Origin: CAXXOK01 sp964584315
Lineage (GTDB): Bacteria; Bacillota; Clostridia; Christensenellales; Aristaeellaceae
NCBI GenBank assembly: GCA_964584315.1
Contig: CAZOZO010000008.1
Coordinates: 16,898 to 80,897, forward strand
Length of the DNA stretch: 64,000 bases
Reading direction: 5' to 3'
Of this stretch, positions 40,205 through 49,332 are shown piece by piece (position 1 is the stretch's first letter; every line of letters begins with the position of its first letter). Under the pieces are notes generated by a model. It had not been told where the DNA came from. It was given only the letters and a program-made list of their open reading frames with translations, and did no database searches. A program made the translations under genes and the position numbers.

Positions 40205-41434
40205 TTACCAGCCGATCACCATGCCGACCAGCGTGATCACCAGACCGCCCGCAACGATGGAACCGAGCTGGCCGGACACGTTCGCGCTGATGGACTGCAT
40301 GAGGATGAAGTTGTAGGGGTCGTCCGCCTTGGCCATCTTCTGCACGACGCGCGCGCTCATGGGGAACGCGCTGATGCCGGCCGCGCCGATCATGGGGTTG
40401 ATCTTGTTCTTGCGGAAGAGGTTGAGGAACTTGGCAAACAGCACGCCGCCCGCGGTGTCAAACACAAAGGCGAACAGGCCCAGGCCCATGATCAGCAGCG
40501 TATCCCAGCGCAGGAAGTTGGCGGCGACCATCGTGGAGCCGATCGCCAGACCCAGCATCATGGTGACGAGGTTTGCCAGCTCGTTCTGCGCGGTTTTGCT
40601 CAGGCGTTCAAGCACGCCGCACTCGCGCAGCAGGTTGCCAAACATCAGGCTGCCTACCAGCGGCACGCTCATGGGCACGATGATGCCCGCCAGCGTCGTA
40701 ACCACGATGGGGAACAGAATCAGCGCTACGCGCGGGGCGCGCTGCGCGCTGTAGGTCATGTGAATCATGCGCTCCTTCTTGGTGGTGAGCGCCTTGATGA
40801 CCGGCGGCTGGATGACGGGCACCAGCGACATGTAGCTGTACGCCGCCACCGAGATGGGGGCCATGTACTTCTGAAGCTCGAAATGGTTGGCCACATACAG
40901 CGTGGTAGGCCCGTCCGCCGCGCCGATGATGCCGATGGCCGAGGCCAGCCGCATGATCTCGCTGTGCTTGAGGGTGGGGTCGGTAATGGCCGCTACGTCC
41001 GGCAGCACGAGGGGGATCAGGAACATCGCGGCAAGGAACGTGGCAAAGATGCCGAACTGCGCCGCCGCGCCGAAGAAGATCATCGAGGGGTCTTTCATCA
41101 GCGGGGAGAAGTCGATCATCGCGCCCACGGCAATGAAGATGAGGATGGGGAAGAGTTCATTCTGGATACCGGCGTTAAAGAGCACGGTCAGAAAGCCTTC
41201 CTTGCCCAGCACGCTGGCTGCCGCGCCGCCGACCTGGTCGAAGACCGGGGGCAGGTTGGCCAGAATGGCGCCAAAGCCGATGGGCAGGAGAAGGGCGGGT
41301 TCGTAATCCTTGCTGATTGCCAGATAGATGAGCACGCCGGAAATGATGATCATGATGAGTGTCTTGAGGCCTTCCAGCGTGCCCATATAGACCACACCGG
41401 AAAATAGCTCCTTGAGCAGAGCCGTCACGTCCAC
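40205..41434 (-). CDS. oadB: Na+-translocating decarboxylase beta subunit
   Basis: The 409-residue membrane subunit that decarboxylates carboxybiotin and exports sodium. Conserved regions: LPIGFGAILANLPP, FPILIFIAVGAMIDFSPLMK, SAIGIIGAADGPTTLYVAN (with the essential Asp) and AAGISAFPMSARVVQKMAK, SANVSGQLGSIVAGG. GTG 41434 has AGGGGG 7 bases upstream. The alpha (carboxyltransferase) subunit and a biotin carrier are not in the operon or the window, so they must be encoded elsewhere; the substrate (oxaloacetate, malonyl-, methylmalonyl- or glutaconyl-CoA) cannot be told. Confidence 0.93.
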   Translation of the reverse strand: MDVTALLKELFSGVVYMGTLEGLKTLIMIIISGVLIYLAISKDYEPALLLPIGFGAILANLPPVFDQVGGAAASVLGKEGFLTVLFNAGIQNELFPILIFIAVGAMIDFSPLMKDPSMIFFGAAAQFGIFATFLAAMFLIPLVLPDVAAITDPTLKHSEIMRLASAIGIIGAADGPTTLYVANHFELQKYMAPISVAAYSYMSLVPVIQPPVIKALTTKKERMIHMTYSAQRAPRVALILFPIVVTTLAGIIVPMSVPLVGSLMFGNLLRECGVLERLSKTAQNELANLVTMMLGLAIGSTMVAANFLRWDTLLIMGLGLFAFVFDTAGGVLFAKFLNLFRKNKINPMIGAAGISAFPMSARVVQKMAKADDPYNFILMQSISANVSGQLGSIVAGGLVITLVGMVIGW

Positions 41435-41483
41435 GAGTGTTCCCCCTTACATGGTTTGTGGATTTCTGTCGTGCATTATACCA

Positions 41484-42005
41484 TTAGTGCCCTGCCCTGT
41501 CAAAGCGTTTGGAGGAGGTAAGCAGCTTCTCGCGAACGGAAAAATGATCGCCAAACAGCGAGGCGCGGCACACCTCCTGATATCCCGCGGAGGCAAACAG
41601 CGCAATGCCCGCGGTGTTGCGCACGTCGCACAGGATGTGCAGGCCGCCCGCGCCAAGGCGCCTTGCCTGCGCTTCGGCGAGCCCTAGCAGCGCACCGCCA
41701 AGGCCCTTCCGCCACAGCGCGGGCTCGATGCAGATGCGCGTGAGCATGACCGCAGGCCCGCAGGGCTCGAAGGGATAGCCCTGCTTTTCGATGATGTCCG
41801 CGGGCGGCAGTGACACGCTGCCCACCACGCGCCCATCCTGCCGGAAGGCATACAGCCAGCCGTGTGCAAGGTCGTCGGCCATGTCGGCGGGGGTGGGGTA
41901 GGCATCCTCCCAGCAGGTATCGGGGTGCTGGGCGCAGGCGTGCCACACGGCCCATATCGCCTCGCGGCTCTCCTCGGTAGCAAGGGCAAGCGTCAGGTTC
42001 TCCAT
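41484..42005 (-). CDS. GNAT-family N-acetyltransferase
   Basis: A 173-residue GNAT enzyme with the acetyl-CoA motif RICIEPALWRKGLGGALLGL (R-K-G-L-G-G), the following AEAQARRLGAGGLHILCDVR and the late NTAGIALFASAGYQEVCRA. AAAGGAGG precedes ATG 42005. It is 117 bases after the thioesterase gene on the same strand. Substrate unknown. Confidence 0.88.
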   Translation of the reverse strand: MENLTLALATEESREAIWAVWHACAQHPDTCWEDAYPTPADMADDLAHGWLYAFRQDGRVVGSVSLPPADIIEKQGYPFEPCGPAVMLTRICIEPALWRKGLGGALLGLAEAQARRLGAGGLHILCDVRNTAGIALFASAGYQEVCRASLFGDHFSVREKLLTSSKRFDRAGH

Positions 42006-42121
42006 GGCGTGACCTCCTTTGCCGGTATCGGCAGCCGTGCAAGCGCGTGCGTATCGGCGGCTGTGCTGCTGGTGGTTCACATGGGGCTTTGTTCTTTTGC
42101 TGTCTTTTTCATCGCGGGCAG

Positions 42122-42619
42122 TCACATGGGCGCGCGGCGGCTGGCTTCCCTGCGCGCCTGCCCGATGTGGTACTCGGCGCGCTCCTCGTCGGTCGTGAGC
42201 GTCAGCGCGGGCACAGGCGCGGGCTGTTTGTCCGCGCCGAGTGCCACCATGGTCACATAGGCGCGGTTCACATGCTTGCGGGTTACGCTGTGGCACTCGG
42301 AATCCTCCACATGGGTATCTACGCACACCAGCATGCTGGTGCGGCCCACATACACCAGTCGCCCCGTGAGCACCACGATATCGTTGAGCTTGGCGGGGGC
42401 CAAAAACTCCAGCCGGTCGATGGCGGCGGTGATCACCTCGCAGCCGGAGTGACGGCGCGCCACCACAGCGGCCACGATGTCCACCCACTCCATCAGCCGG
42501 CCGCCAAACAGGCGGAAGCTCTGGTTGCAATCTACGGGCATCACGATATGCACCTGCTCCGCGCGGCTGTAGGGTACTGTGCGGCTGAGCGTCTGAGGCG
42601 CGGGGCAAGGGTCAGGCAT
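42122..42619 (-). CDS. Acyl-CoA thioesterase (hotdog fold, YciA/BFIT type)
   Basis: A 165-residue hotdog thioesterase hydrolysing acyl-CoA. The active-site helix FRLFGGRLMEWVDIVAAVVA contains the catalytic Asp, and VSRTSMLVCVDTHVED-like strands with HVNRAYVTMVALGADKQPAP complete the fold. Its start overlaps the end of the upstream glycosyltransferase-like gene by 8 bases (AGAGGG before ATG 42619), so the two are translated together, a pairing with no obvious functional reason. Confidence 0.88.
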   Translation of the reverse strand: MPDPCPAPQTLSRTVPYSRAEQVHIVMPVDCNQSFRLFGGRLMEWVDIVAAVVARRHSGCEVITAAIDRLEFLAPAKLNDIVVLTGRLVYVGRTSMLVCVDTHVEDSECHSVTRKHVNRAYVTMVALGADKQPAPVPALTLTTDEERAEYHIGQARREASRRAPM

Positions 42620-44195
42620 ACAGGTCCCTCTCTTTCGGCGGCGGCGCGCTGGGCGGCACGCGGATGGGTTTCGGCTGGTTCTGGAGCAGGTGCCGCACGG
42701 GCGCGCACAACAGCGACGGGTCAAGGCAGCTTAAAAACAGCAGCTCCCGCGCGGGCATGGGGTGTAGGGTAAATAGATCGGGGTACTTGTCCACCAGGTG
42801 CCGCAGCAGCGTTCGCTCACTCAGGTCGCGCTGGCCGTCCGCGTCGAACTGGGTGCGCGCCTGCACCTCGCGGCACAGCGGCGCGAGCAACCGCACGGGC
42901 ACCACCAGCATGGACGCGTCCGGCTCGCCATCCACCCAGGCGATATGCACGCGGTCGTCCGTCAGGTGGGCGAAGGTGAGGGGCGCATCCGCGCACACGG
43001 GGTGGGGCAGCGCGTCGATATCCAGCCACATCAGGTGCTCGTAGGCGGGGTAGGCCCGCTGGGCGCGCTGCAATAGCAGCAGCTTGCTACGGCGCATCAG
43101 TTCTGTCAGGGTCATGCCCTGCGAGAGCAGCGTGCGCGGCAGCAGCGTGTTGTCAGGGTAGGCGAGGGTGTTGGCAAAGCGGCTGCGCAGGTGGCGCTCC
43201 ATCTCGCCGCCCGCGTACAGCGTGAGCGGCAGGCCATGCAGGCGCATGAGCGCGTCAAAGCGCAGCATGTAGGTCTGCGGCGGGCGTGCCGCGTCCGGCA
43301 GGTCGATGTAAGCCGTCACGGTGAGCGGCGCGGGCGCTTCTTTACGGCGCAAAAGGCGGCGGCGGAGGCGAGCAGCTTTCGTTTTCAAAAGCAGCGGCAG
43401 CGGCAGGCGTTGGGCGTAGCCGTCCTCCACGCCGAACAGCCCCTGCGTCGCCTTGATGATAGCGGCGCGCCGTGCGAACGAGAAGCCCGCCAGCCGCTCA
43501 AAGCGACTGAGCAAGGGCGGGGGCAGCACTTCCGGTGTAGGCATTACCAGCGCCTGCGCACACCCGTCCGGCGAGAGCGGCCACAGTGGCACCGCGTCCA
43601 GCGCGTACACGGCGTAGCCCGCCGCGTAGGCCGCGATGGAGAGGGAATCCTCCACCGCGTCCGCGGTCTGTAAAAAGTCGCGCCGCCCCAGCAGGCACGC
43701 GGGGTGGATGAGCAGCGTCTTGACCGGCGCGGCGGCGCACACCAGCGGCAGACCCGCGCCGATGGTCGCGGTATGATCGTCGGTAAAGCAGCGGATGGAG
43801 GGCAGGTGTGCCTGCGCGCCGCCATCCCCGTTCACGACGGAGGCAGTCAGCACGGCGCGCGTCTCGGGCACTTTGGCGAAGCGGCCCAGCAGCACCGCGT
43901 CCCAACGGTCGGCAAAGCCGTGCTCACCGCGCAGGTATAAAAAATGCGTCTCATCGGTCATCAGGGGCAAAAGTCCTTTGAGCCCCGCCGCCTCGTCAAA
44001 AAACTTCACATCGCCCGCGCCCAGCGCGCCTGCGGGCAGGCCCGCCTCCGCAAAGGCGTCCGCAAAGCCCGCGGCCACGGCAAAGCGCAGGCCGTAAGGC
44101 CTGCGGGCATGCGCAACCGCGGCAAGCGCCATATCCAGCGCCGCCTCAGCATTGGGCAGATCAGCAAGCATGACCAGCATACGGGGGTTCAGCAT
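42612..44195 (-). CDS. Glycosyltransferase-like protein of unknown specificity
   Basis: The 527-residue soluble protein has two parts. The first 290 residues (MLVMLADLPNAEAALDMALA, DVKFFDEAAGLKGLLPLMTD, ETHFLYLRGEHGFADRWDAV, SIRCFTDDHTATIGAGLPLV) have an alternating helix/strand pattern like a GT-A glycosyltransferase. The last 200 contain a DxD-like LMWLDIDALPHPVCADAPLT and AWVDGEPDASMLVVPVRLL, again typical of sugar-nucleotide-dependent transferases that act on surface polysaccharides. GGAGG lies 8 bases before ATG 44195. A duplicated or two-domain transferase is possible. Coupled to a thioesterase gene downstream. Function inferred weakly from pattern. Confidence 0.5.
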   Translation of the reverse strand: MLNPRMLVMLADLPNAEAALDMALAAVAHARRPYGLRFAVAAGFADAFAEAGLPAGALGAGDVKFFDEAAGLKGLLPLMTDETHFLYLRGEHGFADRWDAVLLGRFAKVPETRAVLTASVVNGDGGAQAHLPSIRCFTDDHTATIGAGLPLVCAAAPVKTLLIHPACLLGRRDFLQTADAVEDSLSIAAYAAGYAVYALDAVPLWPLSPDGCAQALVMPTPEVLPPPLLSRFERLAGFSFARRAAIIKATQGLFGVEDGYAQRLPLPLLLKTKAARLRRRLLRRKEAPAPLTVTAYIDLPDAARPPQTYMLRFDALMRLHGLPLTLYAGGEMERHLRSRFANTLAYPDNTLLPRTLLSQGMTLTELMRRSKLLLLQRAQRAYPAYEHLMWLDIDALPHPVCADAPLTFAHLTDDRVHIAWVDGEPDASMLVVPVRLLAPLCREVQARTQFDADGQRDLSERTLLRHLVDKYPDLFTLHPMPARELLFLSCLDPSLLCAPVRHLLQNQPKPIRVPPSAPPPKERDLYA

Positions 44196-44280
44196 GGGCG
44201 ATTCCTCCGGGGGCGCGAATCGACGCCCCTTCCCTTTGCACCCATCATACGATGGGAAAGGCAGGTGCGTCAAGGGCGTC

Positions 44281-44460
44281 GGCTCTGTCTCCTGTGGCAT
44301 CGGAGGAGAGCGTGCGGCCTGTGGTCGCTTCGCCGCAGGCGAAAGCGAACCGGAGATGGCCAGTTTGACAAGCACTGGGCGCGGCAGCGCCATGTGCGCC
44401 GATCAAACTGGCGGGACGCTGGGGCGCTGTCCCCTCCCAACCGCCCCCTGGGAACGACGG
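44281..44460. repeat. Structured dispersed repeat, copy 2
   Basis: Aligns with 37305-37490 over about 180 bases at roughly three quarters identity by eye. Contains the same hairpins: GCGGCC-TGT-GGTCGC, TTCGCC-GCA-GGCGAA, a long stem GCCAGTTTGA/TCAAACTGGC enclosing a GGGCGC/GCGCC hairpin, and GGGG/CCCC. It lies upstream of the glycosyltransferase-like gene, between it and the end of the multi-PAS gene, in a 437-base stretch with no gene. Confidence 0.7.
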
Positions 44461-44488
44461 GTAGAGGCCGTTCAGCGCAAACTAATCT

Positions 44489-44533
44489 CACAGGAGTCCC
44501 ATGAGCGCCGCAGGCATTCATGGGACTCCTGTG
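44489..44533. repeat. Perfect 16-base inverted repeat (large hairpin)
   Basis: CACAGGAGTCCCATGA (44489-44504) pairs exactly with 44518-44533 around a 13-base loop. It lies 100 bases after the stop of the multi-PAS gene and directly after repeat copy 2. No U-run follows, so it is not a standard terminator. It resembles the hairpin at 2611-2669 in size and in carrying a GGGxCTC...TG arm. Confidence 0.55.
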
Positions 44534-44632
44534 GCAGTATACGGTTCGGGAAGGGTTTTGCTGCGCCGACGGCTCATTGTGGCAAGACGTTGTATGTGAA
44601 AGAACGTTTCGTGTACGACGTGTCTTGCGCGG

Positions 44633-47600
44633 TCAGTCGTCGACGGGCACTACGGCGCAGTAGCACAGCGGTGCGTTCTCACCGGGCACGGCGGCGGCCA
44701 GCACGCGCACCCGCAGGGGCTTGCCGTCCGGCGTGAGCAGCGTCATCGGCTCGTCAAACTCACTGCGCCCCTGCGCGAACGCCTCGCGGATACGGGCAAG
44801 CGCGTCTGCGCCCAAGGCGGGCACAGGCCCAGTACCGCCGGACGTGAGCGCGGCCATGCGGCGTGTCTCAAAGCGCACGCGAGGCGCTTCGCCCAGCTCG
44901 TACAGGGCCACGGCGGCAGGCAAGTGCTCGGCAATGCCGCGCACCTCGGCCTGCAGCGTGCGAAGCTCGGTGATGTCCTGAATGACGGCGAAGATGCGGG
45001 CATGGCCCGGCTCCGCACCCGCGTACACGGTGTTGCGCGAGCGCATCCAAAGCATGCGTCCGTCCTTGTGGTACACGCGGTATTCGATGGTGTAGGGCTC
45101 GCCCGTGCGTAGCATTTCACGCGTGCTCTGCTCAAAGCGCGGGATGTCCTCGGGGTGCACGCCCAGGAAGGAGTGCGCGTCGTCGTAGAGCGGCTCCGTC
45201 TCGTCATAGCCCACGATGCTGCGGTAGCCATTGCTCAGGAAGAGGATGCGCTGCCGCTCGCCCGCCACCTCGAACACGCCCAGCCCCACCAGAAAGTTGT
45301 CCGCGAAGGCCTGAAAGCGCGTCTGCTCATCCAGGTAGTTTTCGCGTATCTTCATCTGCTCGTCGATGCGGTCGATGGCGGCTACAATGCGTTCGGCGCG
45401 GCCTTGCGGGTCTGTTACCAGCGTGCACAGCACGCGGCACCACAAGGGCTCGCCCGCGCGGCTCAGGAGGCGCAGGGTCACGGCGGCGTTGCCGTGGGCG
45501 ATCACATCATTCACGAACATGCGGAACACGTTCAAGTCCTTGCCGTACACATAGGGCTCCAGATCCTTGTGCGAGGTGAGGCTTGGGAAATCAAAGGCGC
45601 AAATGGCGAAGCGGTCGAACCCGCTGGAGGCGCTCACGCGGCCCGTGTGCACCTCCCACTCCATGAGCGACGTTCCCAAATGCTCCATCAGGCTCTGATA
45701 ATGCGCCTGCTCCGCCTGCTTCAGCTGCAGCCACTGGTTTTCATGCAGCAGGCTGTCCGCCCGCTTGCGGCTGTCCACATCGGCCACGCACATCAGGTAC
45801 GCCTCCGAACCGTCGTCCGTGGGCACGCGGATGAACGTGAACGAGGCCCAGCTGCCCTCCCGCCCGTCGCCGCACACGCGGCGCTCCAACAGGTAATAGC
45901 CGCTGGCGCTCTCGCGCACGCGCTGGCTCAGGTAGCCGGGCGTGAGGATCGCGTGGGTCAGCTCTTCATCCGCCTCGAGCAGGAAATGGCTCAGCCATTG
46001 CCCAAGCGTGTCCAGCGGCTGCTCAAAGTCGGGCGTGGCGGCCTGGTCTCCCGCGATATACACGGCGCGCGCAGCACCGCGAGTCATGTTCAGCTCAAAC
46101 ACGCTGCTGTACACATTGCGCAGCACCATGGCGTAGTTCCTGAGCGTGCGCGTCTGCTCAAACTCCTTTTGCTCCGTCACGTCGGTAAACGAGAAGGCGA
46201 ACACATCGTTGGCGCCCGCCCTGCCCAGGTGGCGGATGCGCGCCTCCAGCCACGGCTGCCTGCCGTCGCGCGAGAGCACATGGCGGCACACCAGGCGCTC
46301 CACGCGCCCCCCTTCGGCGGCTTTACGGCACGCCTGCATCAGGGCCGGCCGATCGTCCGGGTGCACGGTAAACAACGCCTCGCGCGCGCCCTCGAATACC
46401 TGCCGCGGCGAGCAGCCGAACAGCTCGTAATAGCCGTCGTTCACGCGGCGCACCTCCAGCACGCCGCCAACGAGCTCATAGATGCCCATCGCGCCGATCA
46501 TACCGTTGAACAGCGTGTCCGCCTGCGGGCTGCCGTCCCACAGGCAGCTGAGGTCCACCGAATTGCGGGTGACGGGCAGGTCGGTCTCAAAGGGTGCGGC
46601 GCTCGCCGCGATGTACTGGGCCGCGTATTCCGCCTGCGGCAACGGACGGGCGAACAGGTAGCCCTGCACATGGTCGCAGCCGATGGAGCGCAGGAAGCTC
46701 AGCTGCTCCCACGTCTCCACACCCTCGGCTACCACGGGCATGTGCAGCCACTTGGCCATGCGCACCACGCTGGTCAGGATGCTGGCCGCGCGCGGGTTCA
46801 CGTTCAGCTGGGCCAGAAAGCGCATGTCCAGCTTGAGCGCGTCCACGGGCATATCCATGAGCACGTTCAGGCTGCTGTAGCCGCTGCCAAAATCGTCCAT
46901 CAGGATGGCAAAGCCCGCCGCACGCAGGCGGTTGATAGCCGTTACCAGTTCCGCGGGGTCCTTGGAGTAGGCGCTCTCGGTCAGCTCCAGCCGCAGCTGG
47001 GAGGGGCTCACGCCATAGCGCGCGAGCAGCGCGGTCAGCTGCTCGGTCAGGTATGGGCTGTAAAGGTCGATGCGGCTGAGGTTGACCGACACCGGCAGCG
47101 GGTAGCCCTGCGCCTGCCAGCCAGCGAGCATGCTGCATGTCTCCTCGATGATGTGCAGGTCAAGCTTGGTAATGAAACCATTACGCTCGAACAGGGGAAT
47201 GAAGCGGCTGGGCGGAATCAGCCCTTTCACGGGGTGCTGCCAGCGCACCAGCACCTCGGCGCTCACCGGCTGGCGGGATTCCACCGAGAAGATGGGTTGC
47301 AAATACAGTTGAAACTGCCGCTGCGCAAGCGCCTCGTACATCTCGTCGAGGATCTCGTTCTCGTCCAGCAATGCAAGGCGCAGCTGCTCGTCGTAATAGG
47401 CATAGTGCCGCACCGCGTTGCCCTTGATGGTTTTCAGGGCCATCATGGCGCGGTCGCACATCTGGTGCACAGGCACGCTGATGTCGCCGATGCGGTAGAT
47501 GCCAAAGCTCATCTGGATGTGATACTCCAGATTCTGCCGCTTCAGGCCCATGTCCACCAGCCGCATGATGCGGTCGATATCCAGCAGATGCTGGGGAAAG

Positions 47601-49045
47601 CAAGCCACGAAATGATCCGAGTCCATGCGGGCGCAGGTGCCGATGGGCGCGAGCAGGTGTTCCATCCCCTGGCCGATGGCGATCAGGATGCGGTCGCCCA
47701 CCTCTTTGCCAAACATATCGTTGACCACGCGGAAGCGGTCGATATCCATCATGAGGATCACATGCTCGGTACCAAGGCGGCGCTTGAGCAACTCGGCCGT
47801 TTTGCGGTAGAAGCCCTCACGGTTGGTGATGCCGGTGAGCGGGTCGTGCTCGGCGGCATGGTATAACTCGCGCAGCACTTGCTCGGTGCGCTCTTCGTTC
47901 TCCTTTTCGCGCGTCACATCGATGTAAACGGCGCTGCAGAGCATCTCCTGCCCGATGGGCGCGGTGTTCACACGCATCCAGCGCACAGAGCCGTCCTTGG
48001 CAAGCGCGCGGAAAAACGCCTCCTGCGGCTGTCGGTTCTTACGAAAATCCGCGATCAGCGCATCCATCAGTGCGCGGTCGCGCGGGTCGATCAGCAGGTG
48101 GAAGTTCTCCGTCATCAGACGGTCGTATTCCTCGGCGGTGTAGCCGGTCATATTGCGCAACACGTCGTTATAGTAGAGCAGGCGCGGCTGCGCCGTAAGG
48201 TCGTACAGGGCGATGCCGCCCGGCACGGCGTTCATCAGCGAGGTCAGTTTCAGGTTGCTGTCCGTCAGCGCGCGCTCGGCGGTGTACTGGCGGGTCACGT
48301 CGATCAGATGCGCCAGATACACCGGCGTATCATGCCCCTCATACTGGATGGGCAAGGCGCGCAACCGCAGGGCCGTACCCTGCTCCCCTGCGGCGGGGAT
48401 CTGAAAGAGCAAGTCGATGGGCGCGCCGTTGCGCCGGTTATCCTCCATGGCGGCAAGCACCGCCGCCGCTTCGCGCTGTGGCAGCATGGCCAGCGCATCC
48501 GTCGCGCGATCGCCTTTGTCGCTTATCAAAAGGCGCGCGCTCTGCAGGAATGCATCGTTCACATACAGCGCTCGCACCTTTTCGTTTCCATATTCAAAGA
48601 TACCAACGCCGGTGGTAAGGCCATCGATCACGGCATGAAGCTGATTGGCGCGCGTGCGCGCGGCGGGCAGGTCGCACCCTTTGCGCATTCGCACCAGTTT
48701 GGTCAGTTGTATCCTGTGTACGGAAGCGGGCACCTGCCGCAGAATGATCTCGTCCGCGCCCGCTTCACACAGGGGCATGATGTCGTCGGTTTCACTCTCG
48801 TCGATCATGATGCCCACGACCGTGTCCATGCCACGGGCACGTATCTGCTTGAGCAGCGCGATACGGGCGCTTTCGGGGCCGTTCAGGTTGATCAGGGCAA
48901 TGGCGATATCGCTGCGCGACCAAAGCAACGCTTCGCCCTCGGTCGCGTTGGTCGCGCGGAGCAGCTCAAACTCGGGCTCAAAGGGAGAGGTGTCGCCAAA
49001 CTGACCGGCATCGTCAATGATCAGCACGCACTGCCTATCGCTCAT
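44633..49045 (-). CDS. Large c-di-GMP signalling protein: REC-like, PAS, degenerate GGDEF, EAL, multiple PAS
   Basis: A 1470-residue cytoplasmic protein without membrane segments. Order: receiver-like domain (QCVLIIDDAGQFG, residues 1-125), two PAS (135-385), GGDEF-like (400-560), EAL (575-815), then about four PAS-type modules (840-1470). The GGDEF signature is replaced by ARMDSDHFVACF, so no diguanylate cyclase activity is expected. The EAL domain keeps key residues (SAEVLVRWQHP, LELTES, LMDDFGSGYSSLN, LKLDMRF, VVAEGVETWEQL), so it is probably an active c-di-GMP phosphodiesterase. The receiver-like domain lacks a clear phospho-Asp context. The run of PAS modules C-terminal to EAL is unusual. 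GGGAG precedes ATG 49045. Monocistronic with its own promoter. Confidence 0.85.
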   Translation of the reverse strand: MSDRQCVLIIDDAGQFGDTSPFEPEFELLRATNATEGEALLWSRSDIAIALINLNGPESARIALLKQIRARGMDTVVGIMIDESETDDIMPLCEAGADEIILRQVPASVHRIQLTKLVRMRKGCDLPAARTRANQLHAVIDGLTTGVGIFEYGNEKVRALYVNDAFLQSARLLISDKGDRATDALAMLPQREAAAVLAAMEDNRRNGAPIDLLFQIPAAGEQGTALRLRALPIQYEGHDTPVYLAHLIDVTRQYTAERALTDSNLKLTSLMNAVPGGIALYDLTAQPRLLYYNDVLRNMTGYTAEEYDRLMTENFHLLIDPRDRALMDALIADFRKNRQPQEAFFRALAKDGSVRWMRVNTAPIGQEMLCSAVYIDVTREKENEERTEQVLRELYHAAEHDPLTGITNREGFYRKTAELLKRRLGTEHVILMMDIDRFRVVNDMFGKEVGDRILIAIGQGMEHLLAPIGTCARMDSDHFVACFPQHLLDIDRIMRLVDMGLKRQNLEYHIQMSFGIYRIGDISVPVHQMCDRAMMALKTIKGNAVRHYAYYDEQLRLALLDENEILDEMYEALAQRQFQLYLQPIFSVESRQPVSAEVLVRWQHPVKGLIPPSRFIPLFERNGFITKLDLHIIEETCSMLAGWQAQGYPLPVSVNLSRIDLYSPYLTEQLTALLARYGVSPSQLRLELTESAYSKDPAELVTAINRLRAAGFAILMDDFGSGYSSLNVLMDMPVDALKLDMRFLAQLNVNPRAASILTSVVRMAKWLHMPVVAEGVETWEQLSFLRSIGCDHVQGYLFARPLPQAEYAAQYIAASAAPFETDLPVTRNSVDLSCLWDGSPQADTLFNGMIGAMGIYELVGGVLEVRRVNDGYYELFGCSPRQVFEGAREALFTVHPDDRPALMQACRKAAEGGRVERLVCRHVLSRDGRQPWLEARIRHLGRAGANDVFAFSFTDVTEQKEFEQTRTLRNYAMVLRNVYSSVFELNMTRGAARAVYIAGDQAATPDFEQPLDTLGQWLSHFLLEADEELTHAILTPGYLSQRVRESASGYYLLERRVCGDGREGSWASFTFIRVPTDDGSEAYLMCVADVDSRKRADSLLHENQWLQLKQAEQAHYQSLMEHLGTSLMEWEVHTGRVSASSGFDRFAICAFDFPSLTSHKDLEPYVYGKDLNVFRMFVNDVIAHGNAAVTLRLLSRAGEPLWCRVLCTLVTDPQGRAERIVAAIDRIDEQMKIRENYLDEQTRFQAFADNFLVGLGVFEVAGERQRILFLSNGYRSIVGYDETEPLYDDAHSFLGVHPEDIPRFEQSTREMLRTGEPYTIEYRVYHKDGRMLWMRSRNTVYAGAEPGHARIFAVIQDITELRTLQAEVRGIAEHLPAAVALYELGEAPRVRFETRRMAALTSGGTGPVPALGADALARIREAFAQGRSEFDEPMTLLTPDGKPLRVRVLAAAVPGENAPLCYCAVVPVDD

Positions 49046-49132
49046 GGCCGCTCCCTTCCCATGACCTGCAAGCCTACCGCCTGTGCCCATGTCGTTCGTC
49101 TGGATTGGTTAGGAGGAGCAAAACTTGTGGTT

Positions 49133-49161
49133 ATTGTAGCAGAACCAAACCCCGCTTACAA
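49133..49161 (-). promoter_or_regulatory. Promoter of the multi-PAS/EAL gene
   Basis: Minus-strand TTGTAA (49156-49161), 17-base spacer, TACAAT (49133-49138). Confidence 0.7.
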
Positions 49162-49241
49162 GCTGATTTTCTTTTTGAAAATAGGACGTGGAATGAAAGT
49201 AATTTCCATCGAAGCGCGTTGTAACGCTTGGCCGCGCAGGC

Positions 49242-49269
49242 TTGCATGTTTGGGGATATCTGTTATAAT
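49242..49269 (+). promoter_or_regulatory. Promoter of the peptidyl-prolyl isomerase gene
   Basis: TTGCAT (49242-49247), 16-base spacer, TATAAT (49264-49269). Confidence 0.75.
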
Positions 49270-49332
49270 ACAAAGGTTGTGATGAACAGGGCGCTTTTGA
49301 GGCGCGCGGCGAGTTTGGAAAGGATGATACAC

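Noticed and set aside
41484..42608. One long minus-strand frame of 374 codons covering the GNAT gene
   Set aside because: Only the last 173 codons match GNAT motifs and have a ribosome site (AAAGGAGG before 42005); the upstream part is antisense-type or out-of-frame over the thioesterase gene.
45155..47866. A 903-codon open frame on the + strand
   Set aside because: Antisense shadow of the multi-PAS/EAL gene, which has clear domains, promoter and ribosome site.
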